64,000 bases of DNA, taken from assembly GCA_030765055.1 (NCBI GenBank), contig CM060950.1, positions 457,809,778 to 457,873,777 of the forward strand, read 5' to 3'. The notes under the pieces were generated by a model. The model worked only from the letters and a program-made list of their open reading frames with translations. It ran no database searches and was not told where the DNA came from. Position numbers and translations under genes: made by a program. Positions 32,187 through 44,000 of this stretch are shown here, piece by piece (positions within the stretch are counted from its first letter, which is position 1; each line of letters starts with the position of its first letter). Source of the stretch: Mantis religiosa. Its lineage: Eukaryota; Arthropoda; Insecta; Mantodea; Mantidae.

Positions 32187-32445
32187 CTCAGAATGTGCCC
32201 GCCTCGGTAGCTTGGTGGTAGCGTGTCTGCCTCACGTTCAAGCGGTCTCAAGTTCGAATCTCGGTCAGGGTGAGTTACCTGGATAAGGTTTTTCCGGGGT
32301 TTTCCCTTATCCTGAAAGACGAATGTTGGGTAACTCTAAGCTCTGTGGACCCTGAGGTCACTTGAGCATCGTTTCACCCATTCCATTCATCGTCCGATAT
32401 GAGTTACCGTTGGAGGACGTAAATTAAAAACAAAACCTCAGAATG
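32187..32445 (+). mobile_element. Full-length main SINE, copy B, with TSD
   Basis: SINE body 32197-32436. Starts GCCCGCCTCGGTAGCTTGGT (A-box TAGCTTGGTGG), with B-box GTTCGAATC at about 32253-32261, then GAGTTACCTGGATAAGG, TTATCCTGAAAGACGAATG, and ends TTGGAGGACGTAAATTAAAA. It is flanked by the perfect 9-bp target duplication CTCAGAATG (32187-32195 and 32437-32445). The head is tRNA-like with RNA polymerase III promoter boxes. It best represents the master sequence of this family in the window. Confidence 0.95.
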
Positions 32446-33091
32446 AGGAAAATGCTATTAAAACTATCATTCTATTGTTTTGGTAATGTGAGAATCAATA
32501 TGAAGCCTGAAGAAAATGCCAACTCTAAAAAATAAAAATGTAAATACGAATATAGTGTGTGTGTCTATAATAATAAAGGCTTATGGCTGTAACGTAATTT
32601 GCCCCTAAAACAGAGTAGAGGTGAAGTAAAATCTTGATCGCCCAAAAAGAATATTAAATATGTCCAACAAATTGGGCTGTGCAGTCATTTGTTGCCTGCT
32701 GTGAAATTCACTGCAACTGTTTAACTCGACAATTCTGTGCTTCATTTCCACACCGGCGGGACTTTATCACTATCTCTTGTCGCTATTAACCTTTATATTC
32801 TTTACTAGAAACATAATTCTTTATTGCAGACTCACCCTATCTTTCTTTACCACCCTCTCTCCCTTTCTATCCCATCTCAGTGCAATACACTGTTAAGTGT
32901 GGTTTAAAAACCTTGCTTAATTATTCCTCCAAAAGTGAAAATTATCAGCAGTTTCACATCAACATTTTCAACCCATTCTTCAATCAAATATTATTAAAAT
33001 TCTCTATTTAACTTTATGCAAGATAGTCCTTAAGAATATTGTCTTGCATGTATACTTTTATATACAAGGGAATAGGGGAACTGAGTAGATT
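32446..33091. other. AT-rich spacer
   Basis: No domain or repeat recognised. Confidence 0.45.
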
Positions 33092-33690
33092 TTAGGTGAT
33101 GCATCTGTGAAATTTGTCCAAAAAACTTGAAAAATTGAAAAATTTTGCTTTTTCATGTTAAATTAGTATGGACTTTAAACTTTTTGAAAAGTCATCACAC
33201 TTTGTGTTTGAGGCATTTAAACACGAAATATGTGGCCCTTTTAATGTCCGTGCGCATGGTCTGCACCTGCGACGCCCACAGAAAAGTGTGATTTCGACTT
33301 TGCTATACTCATATACTTGGCCAAGTTTGAATTTAGGGCCCTCAGTGAAAGGGTAGTTCAGTTTTGCATATCCTGTGTTGGCTAGACTACTCAATAAGGA
33401 TTTTGTAGTACAGATGAATTCAACTTACCGCCTATTTTGTGTTTTCTGCCAAGAAAGTACATACCCTTGGTTCTGCTGATGCTGTGAAATATTATTCTCT
33501 TTTTCTGTTACAGAGCTTTTTTATTCGTTTGTGCTTCTTTTAGTGTAATAGGAATCTACAACTAATGTGGTACATTATAAATAAGAGCTTTTAAGCTCTT
33601 ATAGTACTAAAATCAGAACCTTACAGTGCTGTGCATTGTGCCTTTAGAAAATAGCATAGACTTATGTGCCTTAGCCTATATACGTACCAG

Positions 33691-34611
33691 TAGTAAATAA
33701 CAAGATACATGTTGATAACGCAGTGATTGAAAGAGTAACAAAAATCACATATCTAGGTTTGATCCTAGGCAGTACCCTTACATGGAAGAACCATATCATG
33801 CTTGTAAAAATTAAGATTCTTCCTGTGTTAGCTGTAATTCACAAGCTGAAATTCAAAGCATTCAGTGTAAATCTTTTACGAAGATTTGGATTACTTAAAT
33901 ATCTTATGGGGTAACTATTTAATTCATGACCTCGAAGTACTTCAAAATGGCGCCTTGAAAATAATCTACAATCTGCCCTTTAGAACAAACACAAAAACAC
34001 TCTACCATGTAACTAACATTTTACCATTAATAGTAAACATGGAGTTATAAAAAATAATCTTCTTAAGTCCAATCTAACATTTGAAAGCTCCTCACATACA
34101 TATAATACAAGAAATAAAGGAAGCTTAACAAAACCAACAGTGAACACTTCTACTTAAGGCCTGAACACCTTAACCTCACACGTTATCAACTTATATAATG
34201 CGCTGCCACTGGAACTGAAAGACTGCAGTAACATAAAAGATTTTAAAAGGAAAGTTGCTGAAAATTTACTGAAGGCATATATTGATAGCTGATAAAGTGC
34301 TACACATTTATAGCTGGTTTGATAGCTGAACTGGTTAAAAATTAATATGGATTAATGTCCCATAGAATATGTAGCTTTTTTTCTGTAAAGTTCTTTGTTA
34401 CTATTATTTCTGGAGTTATAGTGAATGTTTGTATCTTTGTATGTTCATATATGTTATTCTTGTACGGTAATTCATTCCTACTATGAAAGTGTAATATAAG
34501 TATTGTTAAGGCTGTTTGTCATCATTTTATATATCTTTGTACTGTTCCCTAGCATGAGCTATGGCTCTGGGAACCTTTTCAGATAACAATAAATAAAATA
34601 AATAAATAAAA
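33691..34611 (+). mobile_element. 5'-truncated LINE inserted in the Mutator element
   Basis: Flanked by a 6-bp target duplication TACCAG (33685-33690 and 34612-34617). Contains ERVTKITYLGLILGSTLTWK, LAVIHKLKFKAF, LLKYLMG, then stop-rich frames with NTRNKGSLTKP and LYNALPLELKDCSNIKDFKR, ending LLKAYIDS. This is the RT C-terminal end of a CR1/Jockey-type LINE (Y-L-G-x-x-L-D-x-x-L-T-W motif). The untranslated 3' end follows, with the AAATAAAATAAATAAATAAA tail at 34590-34611. The uninterrupted second Mutator copy has no such block. Confidence 0.85.
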
Positions 34612-34629
34612 TACCAGGGCTTCTTAGCA

Positions 34630-35780
34630 ATGAGTGGACTGGCAGACAAGAGAACCACTGGAAAGAAAAAAAAATATTATTTTCTTCTTTATATGTTTTT
34701 AGGTGCTATTATAAATGTACTTACAGGTCTTGTTATTCTCTTTGAGGTTATGTCCAAATACTATAGTTTTTGTGCCCAGAAACAAAAATCATTAGTCTTC
34801 AAAAGTGATGTTTATCAGAAATGTGTCACAGAGCATAAACACATTGGAAACTGTGAAGCTAATTATAGTGGTTCTTCAAGTGCTATGGAAATGATAGCTG
34901 CAGCTATATTGTGGAAGAGATCTCAAGTAGAATGTGATATACAACAATTTTGTCAGGTGGAGACTCCGGGACATAAGCACTTACAGGATTTGGCAGTATA
35001 TAGTGATACTGAAATAAAAAGAATAATGTTTGAAGCATGTAGCTAAGGGGTTGGGAACAGGAATAAGAAACTTGGGAAAAGAATGGAAGACAAAGGATTT
35101 TCACTTTCGGTGGGCAGAAGTTTGAAAGCTGGAAAGTAGATATAATAGTAAAATTAACTAATTATGATAGGAAAGCTATCAAAAAATTGCCCTAATATAT
35201 ATATATATATCACTGTAGCTCAACAGACAGTACTCCACAACACAACAAATGCCCTAGAAGTTCAAATTCTATGTGTTTCTACAACAGAGCCATCGCAAAA
35301 TGTGAGGCGATTCCTCCACATAATAACTCAACAATAAAAACTCCACTGACAACCTAAGTAATTCAAAAGCTTATTCCTATATATTAGAGACTAGCAAATG
35401 AGGAACTCTTGAAGAAATGTGCTGTATAGAAAACTCAAAATGCCAATGAGGCTTTTAACAAACTAATGTGTTTCAAATGTCCAAAGGATATTTTTATTAC
35501 AAAGAAAAAATTGCATGTTGGTGTGACAAGTGCATTGTGCCAGATCATTATGGGATGCATGGCTAGTGAAAAATTAATCAAAGAAGCTCACGGTCTTCAC
35601 TTCAGTCCAACTTCAAAGAAAATTAGCCAAGTAAGGCACCAACGTCAACTGCAGAGAAGCCTGAAATCTGGTCAACATTCCTCAAAGTCTTCTTGAAGGA
35701 AGCTGTCTCTCTAAGATTGCTGCAGAAGAGAAGAACAGAAAGGACGAGGGTCCATCTTATGGTGCTGGTGAATTTTAAGA
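34630..35780 (+). pseudogene. Mutator-like transposase relic
   Basis: Starts MSGLADKRTTGKKKK (34630) as in the second copy at 56844. The first 138-residue open frame contains CVTEHKHIGNCEANYSGSSS then SAMEMIAAAILWKRS, which I match to the Y-K-N-x-x-G-S-S-x-x-M-E stretch of Mutator-like transposases. Downstream, with stops and shifts: HVAKGLGTGIRNLGKEWK (35035-35085), STDSTPQHNKCP (35223-35255; usual form S-T-D-x-x-P-Q-H-x-x-C-P), LANEELLKKCAV then KTQNANEAFNKLM (35393-35465), and KKLHVGVTSALCQII. The end near 35780 is eroded. Confidence 0.8.
35190..35212. repeat. Short (TA)n tract
   Basis: AATATATATATATATAT within the Mutator transposase relic. Confidence 0.8.
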
Positions 35781-36358
35781 GATCTGAAAGTCAGAAATAC
35801 TAAAATTTTGCATGCTGAAACTTTAAACTCTGTTTTCTCGTAAACTTTTTTTTCAACATTTTGACATATGGAAAAGAAGACACACAATGCAGTTTTTTAT
35901 ATATTTGTGTTATTCTTATTATAATAACTTAGAAGCCCATTAAACGGAATAGTCATATTGCTTTTTTTAAAAATATGCTTTAATTTTTATCAAAAAATAA
36001 ATAATATGAGAAAAACTGAAAATTTCACAAATTTATGAATTATGCATAAGGAAATTTCTTTTTCTTTTAGACAGCTAAAGGTTAATTAAAAATCTAGTAT
36101 GACAAATCACTTTGTATGTTTGCTAACTACAAACAGTGGAAGATTTAGGAGAAAAAAGTTAAAAATCCATTGTGTGCCCCATTTTGCTCAGCCCAGTGAA
36201 TTTACACAATATGAAATTAATATTTCTGTAACCATAAAAGCTAGAAGTTTGGAATTTTCTAGAATTTTGCACTCTTATTGTGTTAATAACTGATATAAAT
36301 TTCAGCCAGATAGCATGACTGGTGTAGAATTTTCAAATTTCACAGGTGCATCACCTTA

Positions 36359-36627
36359 AGCGATGGTCAAATCCCTTATATTGGCTCACTTTCTGATAAC
36401 TTTGAAATGTCGTTTTCCATGTTTGACGAATGCGAAACAAATTAATAATGGATTCACATTTTAGACAATTACAAATATTGTAAAATTCAATTGAATAACA
36501 AATAATATCTCGGAAATGCGTAGTTCCACATTAATTGAACTGGAAATTAATTGTTCACTTTAAAAAGACTATACTGTTATGTAGTAAAACTTTGCTCATC
36601 CCTTACTTACGTTTTAGTTATGTTGTT

Positions 36628-36693
<66 letters not shown>

Positions 36694-36974
36694 ACACCAC
36701 ACCACACCACACCTTTTTGCCAAAACTATGTTTTTGTGTTCAAGAGACTATAGGACATGTACCTCCCCTACAGTATCGGTAGGCAAGTTTTGGTTACAAT
36801 ACAGTACTTCCTCTAACTAATGCACGGGGTAGAGAAAGTATAATTTATTTTCAGTTTTATTGTTCTTGTATCCAAAATATTTCAATGACGTCAGCGAACA
36901 TTGACACATACTGACTTAACATAGAATATTTTTCTAAGATTCCCACATTTATTAATTATACTTCAAAATGATTA
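36359..36974. other. Spacer with CA repeat
   Basis: AT-rich. Carries the microsatellite listed at 36631-36713. The MLFIHTHTHTH-type frames over it are artefacts. Confidence 0.5.
36631..36713. repeat. (CA)n followed by (CCACA)n
   Basis: About 30 CA units to 36692, then CCACACCACACCACACC. Compound microsatellite. Confidence 0.95.
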
Positions 36975-36976
36975 TA

Positions 36977-38227
36977 AAGAAGGTGTTCTGAAAAGTTTCC
37001 GACCTAATAAAGATACAAGAGTTTTTTTCAGAACTTTTTTTTATTTTTAAAAATAGTCTCCTTGTGACTCTACGCACTTCTTCCAATGATGCTCCCATCT
37101 CTGTAACCCGTCCAAATACTAGTCGGCGTTTTTCTCTGCAAAATAATTGTTCACGAAAGCAATTGCCTCTTCCTTTGTCGAAATTCTGTCTCCCGAGCGC
37201 AATTTTCAGATTAGGGGACAAAAAGAAGTCGCTTGGGGCTAGATCTGGTGAATAAGGCGTATGGTGAAGCAGTTCAAACCATAATTCGTGGATTTTCGCA
37301 ATTGCAACCGCTGAGGTGTGAGACGGTGCGCTGTCTTGTTAAAGCAGGATTTTCTTTTTCTGCAAATGTGGTCGTTTTTCCTCAAGTTCTGCCTTCAACT
37401 TGTCAAGTAATGATGCGTAGTATGCTCCTTTAATGGTTTTTCCTTTCTGAAGATAATCGATTAAAATAACTCCATGACTATCCCAAAAAAGTCACCATCA
37501 CTCTCCCAGCCGGAAAACAGATTTTGCTTCTTTTTGGAGCCGGTTCCCCCTTTGTAGTCCACTGTTTGGATTGTATTTTTATTTCGGGCATATAATGGCG
37601 TATCCGCCAAAACTCGAATTTATTGCGCCTAAACTGCGCCAACAGGGCGTTGGAAATGTTCATTTGAACACGTTTTTGGTCTAACGTGAGCAAACGCAGC
37701 ACCCAACGCGCGGACAGCTTTCTCATGTCTAAATGTTGATTTAATATGTGACAAAGACGTTCTTTTGAGATGTTGATAGCCTCTGCTATTTCTCTCGCTT
37801 TGATTCGACGGCCGTGTAGCACCATTTGGTGAACTTTGGCGATGTTATCAACAGTAGTTGCATTTTTGGACGTCCCAACCGTTCAACGTCTCCCAAGCTC
37901 TTACGGCCACGTTTAAATTCAGCTGCCCAAAATTTCACTGTAGTAAATGATGGTGCAGAGTCCCCATACACAGAACCAAACTCATCTTTGATTTGCGTAG
38001 GAGTATTGCCTTTCAAAAGAAAATATTTAATGACAGCTCGATACTCGATTTTGTCCATTTTCATAAAAACACTCACATCAAGTTTTTCAAATAACTGAGC
38101 GTCTAAAATGGCTGAAACTTAGGTGAGTAACTGTGAACAGATGAACAAGGCAATTCACTAACTTTTATTTACGAGTGCTGTAATCTTCATGTTAAGGTCG
38201 GAAACTTTTCAGACTTCCCTCTTGGTC
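36977..38227 (-). mobile_element. mariner transposon, 1.25 kb
   Basis: Ends share TCTGAAAAGTTTCCGACCT (left 36987-37005; right, as complement, 38196-38213). Outer bases are similar, and TA dinucleotides stand at both ends, as in Tc1/mariner insertion. The size fits mariner (about 1.3 kb). Encodes one minus-strand transposase relic. Confidence 0.85.
37060..38076 (-). pseudogene. mariner transposase, lacks first catalytic Asp
   Basis: Starts near 38076; MDKIEYRAVIKYFLLKGN is the N-terminal helix-turn-helix. SAPSFTTVKFWAAEFKRG then SLGDVERLGRPK follow. A frameshift leads into IAKVHQMVLHGRRIKAREIA, AINISKERLCHILNQHLD, then LSARWVLRLLTLDQKR (normally W-V-P-R) and FRRNKFEFWRIRHYMPEIK. In the family, the segment after EFWR carries the V-D-E-T-W motif with the first catalytic aspartate; about nine residues including it are deleted here. 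Later motifs (the HQDNAPxH region, then EVRRVTRRLFLKIKKSSEK) survive only in broken frames. The protein is inactive. Confidence 0.85.
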
Positions 38228-38936
38228 TATTTTCTATTGTTATTTTTATTTATATCATTAGCGTGATTGTTATGGGTACAATGAAAATAAGAAATGACAA
38301 GTGATGTACAACGATAGCCGGATACAGGATTCTTTAAGGAGCGACTGTAACACATCTCATTTCGTGTTTCATGACTGTAACAGACCTTACCAATTAACAA
38401 AATGTAGTCGATCAATAGAGAATGTTATCTTCCTAGACCTTTTAGTATCACATAAGTGATCCACAGAAAATCCCTTCAATGCAAAGATTTTAAATTTAGA
38501 GAAAACTTATAATACGATTTATTAAATAAATATACTTTATAACCGCAATATTTGAGTTCTATGAATACTGCAAGACATTTTCTCTTTCTAATTATTTTCA
38601 TCGATTTTCAGATTTTTCATCGAAAAGAAGGTAAAGCCTTAAAGTTGTGAGCAATCGAGTTCCTAAAAACGACGGAAGATTCGAGTTGTAAATGTCATCT
38701 GGCCTTGGTGCACAATACATTATTGAATACATCACCAACAAAGTTTAGCTAAGCTTCTTGGATTAGAGCTGGTACAAGTCGGCCACGATATGAATGCACT
38801 CGGCGAGAAAAGTAAATAAACTGATATGTCACAAGTGGGCTCAGTACCGCAGGTATAGTTCCGATAACGCAAACATCAACAATATCGCCCCTCAAAATCC
38901 AACCTCTGCGGTCCTCGTCCCGAGGGGTGGGCAACA
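38228..38936. other. AT-rich spacer
   Basis: Nothing recognised. GC content rises at about 38880, which suggests the next element begins near 38940. Confidence 0.45.
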
Positions 38937-39812
38937 GGAAGTAGGGGACTGACTGATGGGGTGATGTACGGTGGGGACTTGGTGTACCCCAGGACCGCTA
39001 CGGCTGCCGAGAAGGCCCATCAGTAACCCCGGAAACTGGCAGAAGAGGCTCTGGTATTTTTCCCCAGGGAACTACTACGGTAGGTACGGGATTGGCGATC
39101 CCGGGGTCCCTAGCCACTCACCCTCATTTCATCCCCTTCAGCTCCATCAACTGTGCCACACTGTGCTACTGCTGATCAGTATGCATCACGTTCTTCCCCT
39201 TCTAGTTTTTTTATTATAATTATTAGCACTTAAGGTCTTAGGTTTATAACTCCTGTCTCACCAGCAGGGATCTCTCCTATCTCCATGGTTCTGTCCCACG
39301 GTTTTCAGCGCGGCTTCCGACATGTGTGCTCTCCGGAGGTCTCAAAAGTGAAGGTGAGCGGACCGTTCGCACTGCTCCTATGTGTAGCCTTAGGTGCGGA
39401 GCCCGTCCACACCGTCAAGTACACCCACGTAGCTCCTTGAGGGCCCGGTCTGTGTTAATCTCCCGACGGCCGTGTTGCCGTTGGGTTAGTATCACGGACC
39501 GGACGTGTTACCGCTGACGGAACCCCGGTGTAATCAACCACAAGTCCCCTGAATCCGCGTGTGCCCTTTATGCGCAGCGCGGCCTAAAGTGGGGAGCCAC
39601 AGGCGGTTATTCCTGTGGTAGGGGCATAAAGCCGGGGTGTGCGTGGTGAATGGTTTACCCATACGGACAAGCAGTGGATATTGAAGGGTAGCTTTTCTGA
39701 GGTACAAATGAGATCGGTCATGGGTGGGGTCCCCATGACGGCACAGACCGTGAAGATTCGGTGTCTTTCTTCCTTTAACCCCCGGATGGCAGGCTGACGC
39801 CGACGGTTCCGG
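38937..39812 (+). promoter_or_regulatory. LINE 5' untranslated region
   Basis: GC-rich, without open frames of note. Repeated GGGGTG/CCCCGG motifs, many stops, and the composition of the LINE that follows. An internal RNA polymerase II promoter would be expected here by analogy with other LINEs, but I see no defining element. Confidence 0.5.
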
Positions 39813-40994
39813 ATGGGGGTCTATATCATCATGTCTCCGCGCAAAACCTCCTTTACTGACCCTTGTTTGGTAATGACCTTGGCATGCGATGGAAAAACGT
39901 TTAAAGATTTGAGTCCTTTCTATATAAAGCGTGAACTAGACAAGATAAGTGGCCCTGTTAAGAACGCGACGCGCCTCCGGGACGGTACGTTATTATTAGA
40001 GAGTACCAATGCAGACCAGTCTAAAAAGCTACAGAAAGCGAATTTGTTGGGCTCCTACACTATCCGGGTAGCCCCACACAAAACGCTGAATACGTGTAGA
40101 GGAGTAGTCACCATTTCTAGCTTAGATGGTCTTGCGAATGAAGAGATAGTAAGTTGCCTCTCTGATCAACTTGTTTGTCAGGCGTACCGGCTTACCCGAA
40201 AACAAGATGGCAAGGAATACCCCTTACGTACAGTCTTTCTTACTTTTGCTGGAACTAAGTTACCTGAATTTATCTATGGCGGCTATGAACGCGCTAGCGT
40301 CCGCCAGTATGTCCCGAACCCCATGCGCTGTTTCCAATGTCAGCGGTTCGGACATACTAAGGTCACGTGTACCAATCCTGATCTTTGTGAGCAATGTGGC
40401 CTGGCGAAACACGAAGACCCAAACTGCACTCGACCACCTTGTTGCGTGAACTGTGGCGGTAGTCATCCTTCCAGCTCGCAACAGTGCCCTAGATTCATGG
40501 ACGAAAAAAGTATTCAGGAGCTACGTGTAAAAGAACGCCTGACTTTTCCAGAGGCACGACGGCGCTTTGAACAACTAAAGCCTGCTACCACTACTACTGG
40601 ATATGCATCAGCAGCTCGCCGTACTCCTAATACCACTGTTGCTGTTCAACACGTCCCTGTCACCCACGCATCTACGCAGACTGACTTTCTAGCCGTTAAA
40701 CCCACGTCTCAGGCTGTTTGTATATCCACCAGCACAGATTCCGCTTCAACCGTACAGACTCCAGCCACCAAGCCATCAGCGGGTAACAACCACCCCGTGG
40801 TAAATGCGAAAAACCGATCCCGACCACAACATAGATCGCGAAGTCGCTCGCCTTCTATTAGAGCCCGGTCTCGTTATACGAGCCGTAGGAGTTCTGACTC
40901 CCGAACATCAGCGGAGTCACAGGAGGCTAACGATTTTCGAATCGTAGGGCCAAAGTCAGCCAAGGTCAAGAAAAAAGTTAAAACGGCCCGTTAA
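39813..40994 (+). CDS. LINE ORF1 protein, three CCHC knuckles
   Basis: 393-codon intact frame. The first ATG gives MGVYIIMSPRKTSF; the second Met (codon 7) may be the true start. The N-terminal half is RNA-binding-like (FKDLSPFYIKRELDKISGPV; LRDGTLLLESTNADQSKKLQ). From about residue 173 come three zinc knuckles: CFQCQRFGHTKVTC, CEQCGLAKHEDPNC and CVNCGGSHPSSSQQC. The C-terminal third is Ser/Thr-rich, with an Arg/Ser tract (RSRPQHRSRSRSPSIRARSR) and a Lys-rich end. In LINEs this protein coats the element RNA and acts as a nucleic acid chaperone. It is uninterrupted, unlike most coding sequence in the window. ORF2 follows after 9 bases, which suggests reinitiation after termination. Confidence 0.9.
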   Translation: MGVYIIMSPRKTSFTDPCLVMTLACDGKTFKDLSPFYIKRELDKISGPVKNATRLRDGTLLLESTNADQSKKLQKANLLGSYTIRVAPHKTLNTCRGVVTISSLDGLANEEIVSCLSDQLVCQAYRLTRKQDGKEYPLRTVFLTFAGTKLPEFIYGGYERASVRQYVPNPMRCFQCQRFGHTKVTCTNPDLCEQCGLAKHEDPNCTRPPCCVNCGGSHPSSSQQCPRFMDEKSIQELRVKERLTFPEARRRFEQLKPATTTTGYASAARRTPNTTVAVQHVPVTHASTQTDFLAVKPTSQAVCISTSTDSASTVQTPATKPSAGNNHPVVNAKNRSRPQHRSRSRSPSIRARSRYTSRRSSDSRTSAESQEANDFRIVGPKSAKVKKKVKTAR

Positions 40995-41003
40995 AAACTC
41001 TTC

Positions 41004-44000
41004 ATGCAAATAATCCAGTCGAATGTCAATGGTTTTCGAGCACGTGCTCAAGACCTACAACAGTTAGTTTCTCAACGGTCACCATCAATTATTTGTCTCC
41101 GGGAAACCCACTTACATCCCAATCACTCGTTACACCTTCACTCTTTCTCTGCATTTAGAAGCGACTCTCTTGCAGGTATGCGTGCAAGCGGTGGCGTTAC
41201 TACCTTAGTGGCACCTAACATCTCAGCCGCCAACGTTCCTCTCACCACACCATTGCAAGCTGTGGCCGTTGGGATACAGTTGGAGAGCATCAGTTTTACC
41301 ATCTGTAACATATACCTGCCGCCGCTCAGTATAGTTCCAGAGCGTGATCTTCTAGCTCTATTGGCTCAGCTCCCCTCACCACTACTCCTTGTGGGAGATT
41401 TGAATGCCAAGCACACGCTCTGGGGATCAGACACTGATGACGCCCGTGGATGCCTCCTCGTAGACGTCTTCGATAAGTCTGAGCTGCTTCTGCTAAGTAC
41501 TGGTGACCCGACATTCCTATCATCCGCTTATGGTACACATTCCGTACTAGACCTTTCTTTCTGCAGTCCGTCATTAGTACCATTACTTGAGTGGTCAGTA
41601 CCTTCCGACCTCTTTGGCAGTGATCATTACCCCATTAACATTCATTTTTCTGGCCGCCAATGTGTACCTTCTCGACATCCTCGCTGGATTATTTCCAAAG
41701 CTAACTGGGGAAAATTCCAATCCATGATACACCTCATCGACGATGGTTTCGACACCGTCGATGAAATTGTCGAATATTTTACTTGCTCGATCCTGCTCGC
41801 AGCAGAATCCAGCATTCCTCGAGGTTCATCTACACCACTTCATATCCCTGTACCGTGGTGGTCTGAGGAATGCAGTTTGGCTGTCAAAGCACGCAAACGT
41901 GCTTTGCGCATTTTTCAGCGGCACCCGACGGAAGGGAACTTCGTCGCCTTCAAACGTTCTCGCGCTAGGGCACGCTTTGTGCTGCGCAACGCAAAGCGTA
42001 AATCTTGGGAAGCCTATGTGTCTTCGCTTTCCCGGCGCAGCTCTACCCAACAAGTATGGTCAGCTGTTCGGCGGATGTATGGCAAGTATCGCCGGACGGT
42101 AATTCCCGGCCTTGCCATCAACGGTTCCTTGTGCACCACCGAGCAGGACATAGCTGAAGCCCTAGCTACCACTTTTGCTGCCACGAGCCAAACTGCCCGC
42201 TATGCCGCCCTCTTCCTGCCTATTAAGGAAAAGGCGGAGCGGGTACCACCTAATTTTAATAGTGACTGCACCGAGCCGTACAACCAACCTTTTACCGCAG
42301 CCGAGCTCGCCCATTCTCTGGCGTTAGCAAAGGATTCTTCTCCAGGTCCCGATGACGTACACCGACAGATGCTGCTTCATCTTCCATCTGAGGCGCTATG
42401 TTTCCTTTTAAACATCTATAACCGCATTTGGCATGAGCGGGTTTTCCATTCCTCCTGGCGAGAGGGTATTGTCATCCCCATCCCTCGACCCGGAAAGGAC
42501 CGCACGCTACCATCTACCTACCGCCCCATTTGCCTGACGAGTGTCATCTGTAAGACCTTCGAGCGAATGATAAACGCTCGGTTAAATTGGTGGCTAGAAA
42601 AACATAACCATCAGTCCAACTTGCAATGCGGTTTTCGTCGCCATCGCTCAAGTGTCGATAATCTAACACGCCTTGAGGGGTATATTTCCGATGCGTTTCT
42701 ACTGAAACAGCACGCCGTGGACGTGTTCCTCGACCTGGAGAAGCCTTATGACACCACCTGGTGGTACGACATACTACGTAACCTACATGGTTAGGGTATG
42801 TGTGGTCATCTACCCGAATTCCTATGCAACTTTTTGAAACTTCGCCGTTTTCGGGTTCGCATAGGAAACACGATATCACGGGAGCGGATACAGGAGAACG
42901 GCGTACCTCAAGGGTCAATTTTGAGCGTCACCCTTTTTGCCGATGCGATTAACGGCATCACTAGTGCTGTTCGAAGTGGAATTCCATCATCCCTCTATGT
43001 TGACGACTTCGCAGTTTATTATAGGTCTGCCAACATAGAGCACATTGAGCGCCAACTGCAGCTCACCCAGCTAGCAGCTTGGGCGCTTCAAACCGGCTTC
43101 CGTTTTTCAGCTGCGAAGACGCAGTGTATCCACTTTCACCGCCTATGAGGTATTCACCTGCCTCCTGATCTTCATTTGAAAGGCACACCCCTTCCATTTG
43201 TCTCGCACCTGAAGTTCTTGGGCCTCTACCTGGACCGACAACTCAATTGGGAGCACCACATTCATCACCTTCGAGCCTCTTGCGATCGTTCTCTTCGGGT
43301 GCTGAAGGTATTATCTGGAGCACCTTGGGGGGGGGGGCGATCGCACGGTAATGTTGAGGCTGTACCGCTCTCTGGTTCGGTCCAAGCTGGACTATGGCAG
43401 TTTTATTTATGGCGCAGCGACCGCCTCTAAACTTCGCCGTTTAGACACCGTGCATCATACTGGCATCCGCCTTGCCACAGGAGCTTTCCGCACCAGTCGA
43501 GTCGACTGCCTGTATGCAGACTCAGGCGAACCTCCACTCCATATTCGTCGCTCGCTGTTACTCTGCTCATATGTTTCGAAGTTGGCAAGTTATCCCAATC
43601 ATCCTTGTTTTAAACCAGTTCTGTGTCCAGATTTAGTCCACCGTTATATGCGCCCTGGTTCTCGGACTCGCCCCGTGGGAATAAGATTTCGGGATCTACT
43701 ACATTCGCATGGCCTCCGAATGCCTCGCGTGGAGAGGCCGTCCATCTGCCCCTATCCTGCATGGCAGCTCAATCGTGCGCGTTTCGATCTCGCTCTTTCA
43801 AACAACTCTAGACTCGCTACTCCACATTCGGTGTTCCAACAACTTTTTTCGGAATTACTGGGCCGTTACCCTAACTATGTTCCGGTCTTTACAGACGGTT
43901 CTCAGTTAGGTAACGCTACGGGTTGCGCGTTCTTCGTTAACGGTGAGGCTCACAAATTTCGACTTCTGGACTCCACTTCAGTTTTTTCCGCAGAACTGTA

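Larger units (their letters stand above)
33092..36358 (+). mobile_element. Mutator-like transposon with matched ends
   Basis: Left end GGTGATGCATCTGTGAAATTTG (33095 on) and the complement of the right end (36355 back), GGTGATGCACCTGTGAAATTTG, match at 21 of 22 bases; TTAA-like bases precede both. Length is 3.26 kb, or about 2.34 kb without the 921-bp LINE inserted at 33691-34611. It encodes a transposase relic in the Mutator-like (Phantom type) family. A second, partial copy is at 56264-57050, without a LINE insertion, which confirms the insertion limits. No 9-bp target duplication could be recognised. Confidence 0.85.

Noticed and set aside
36535..36820. THTHTH-type frames
   Set aside because: Readings of a CA repeat.
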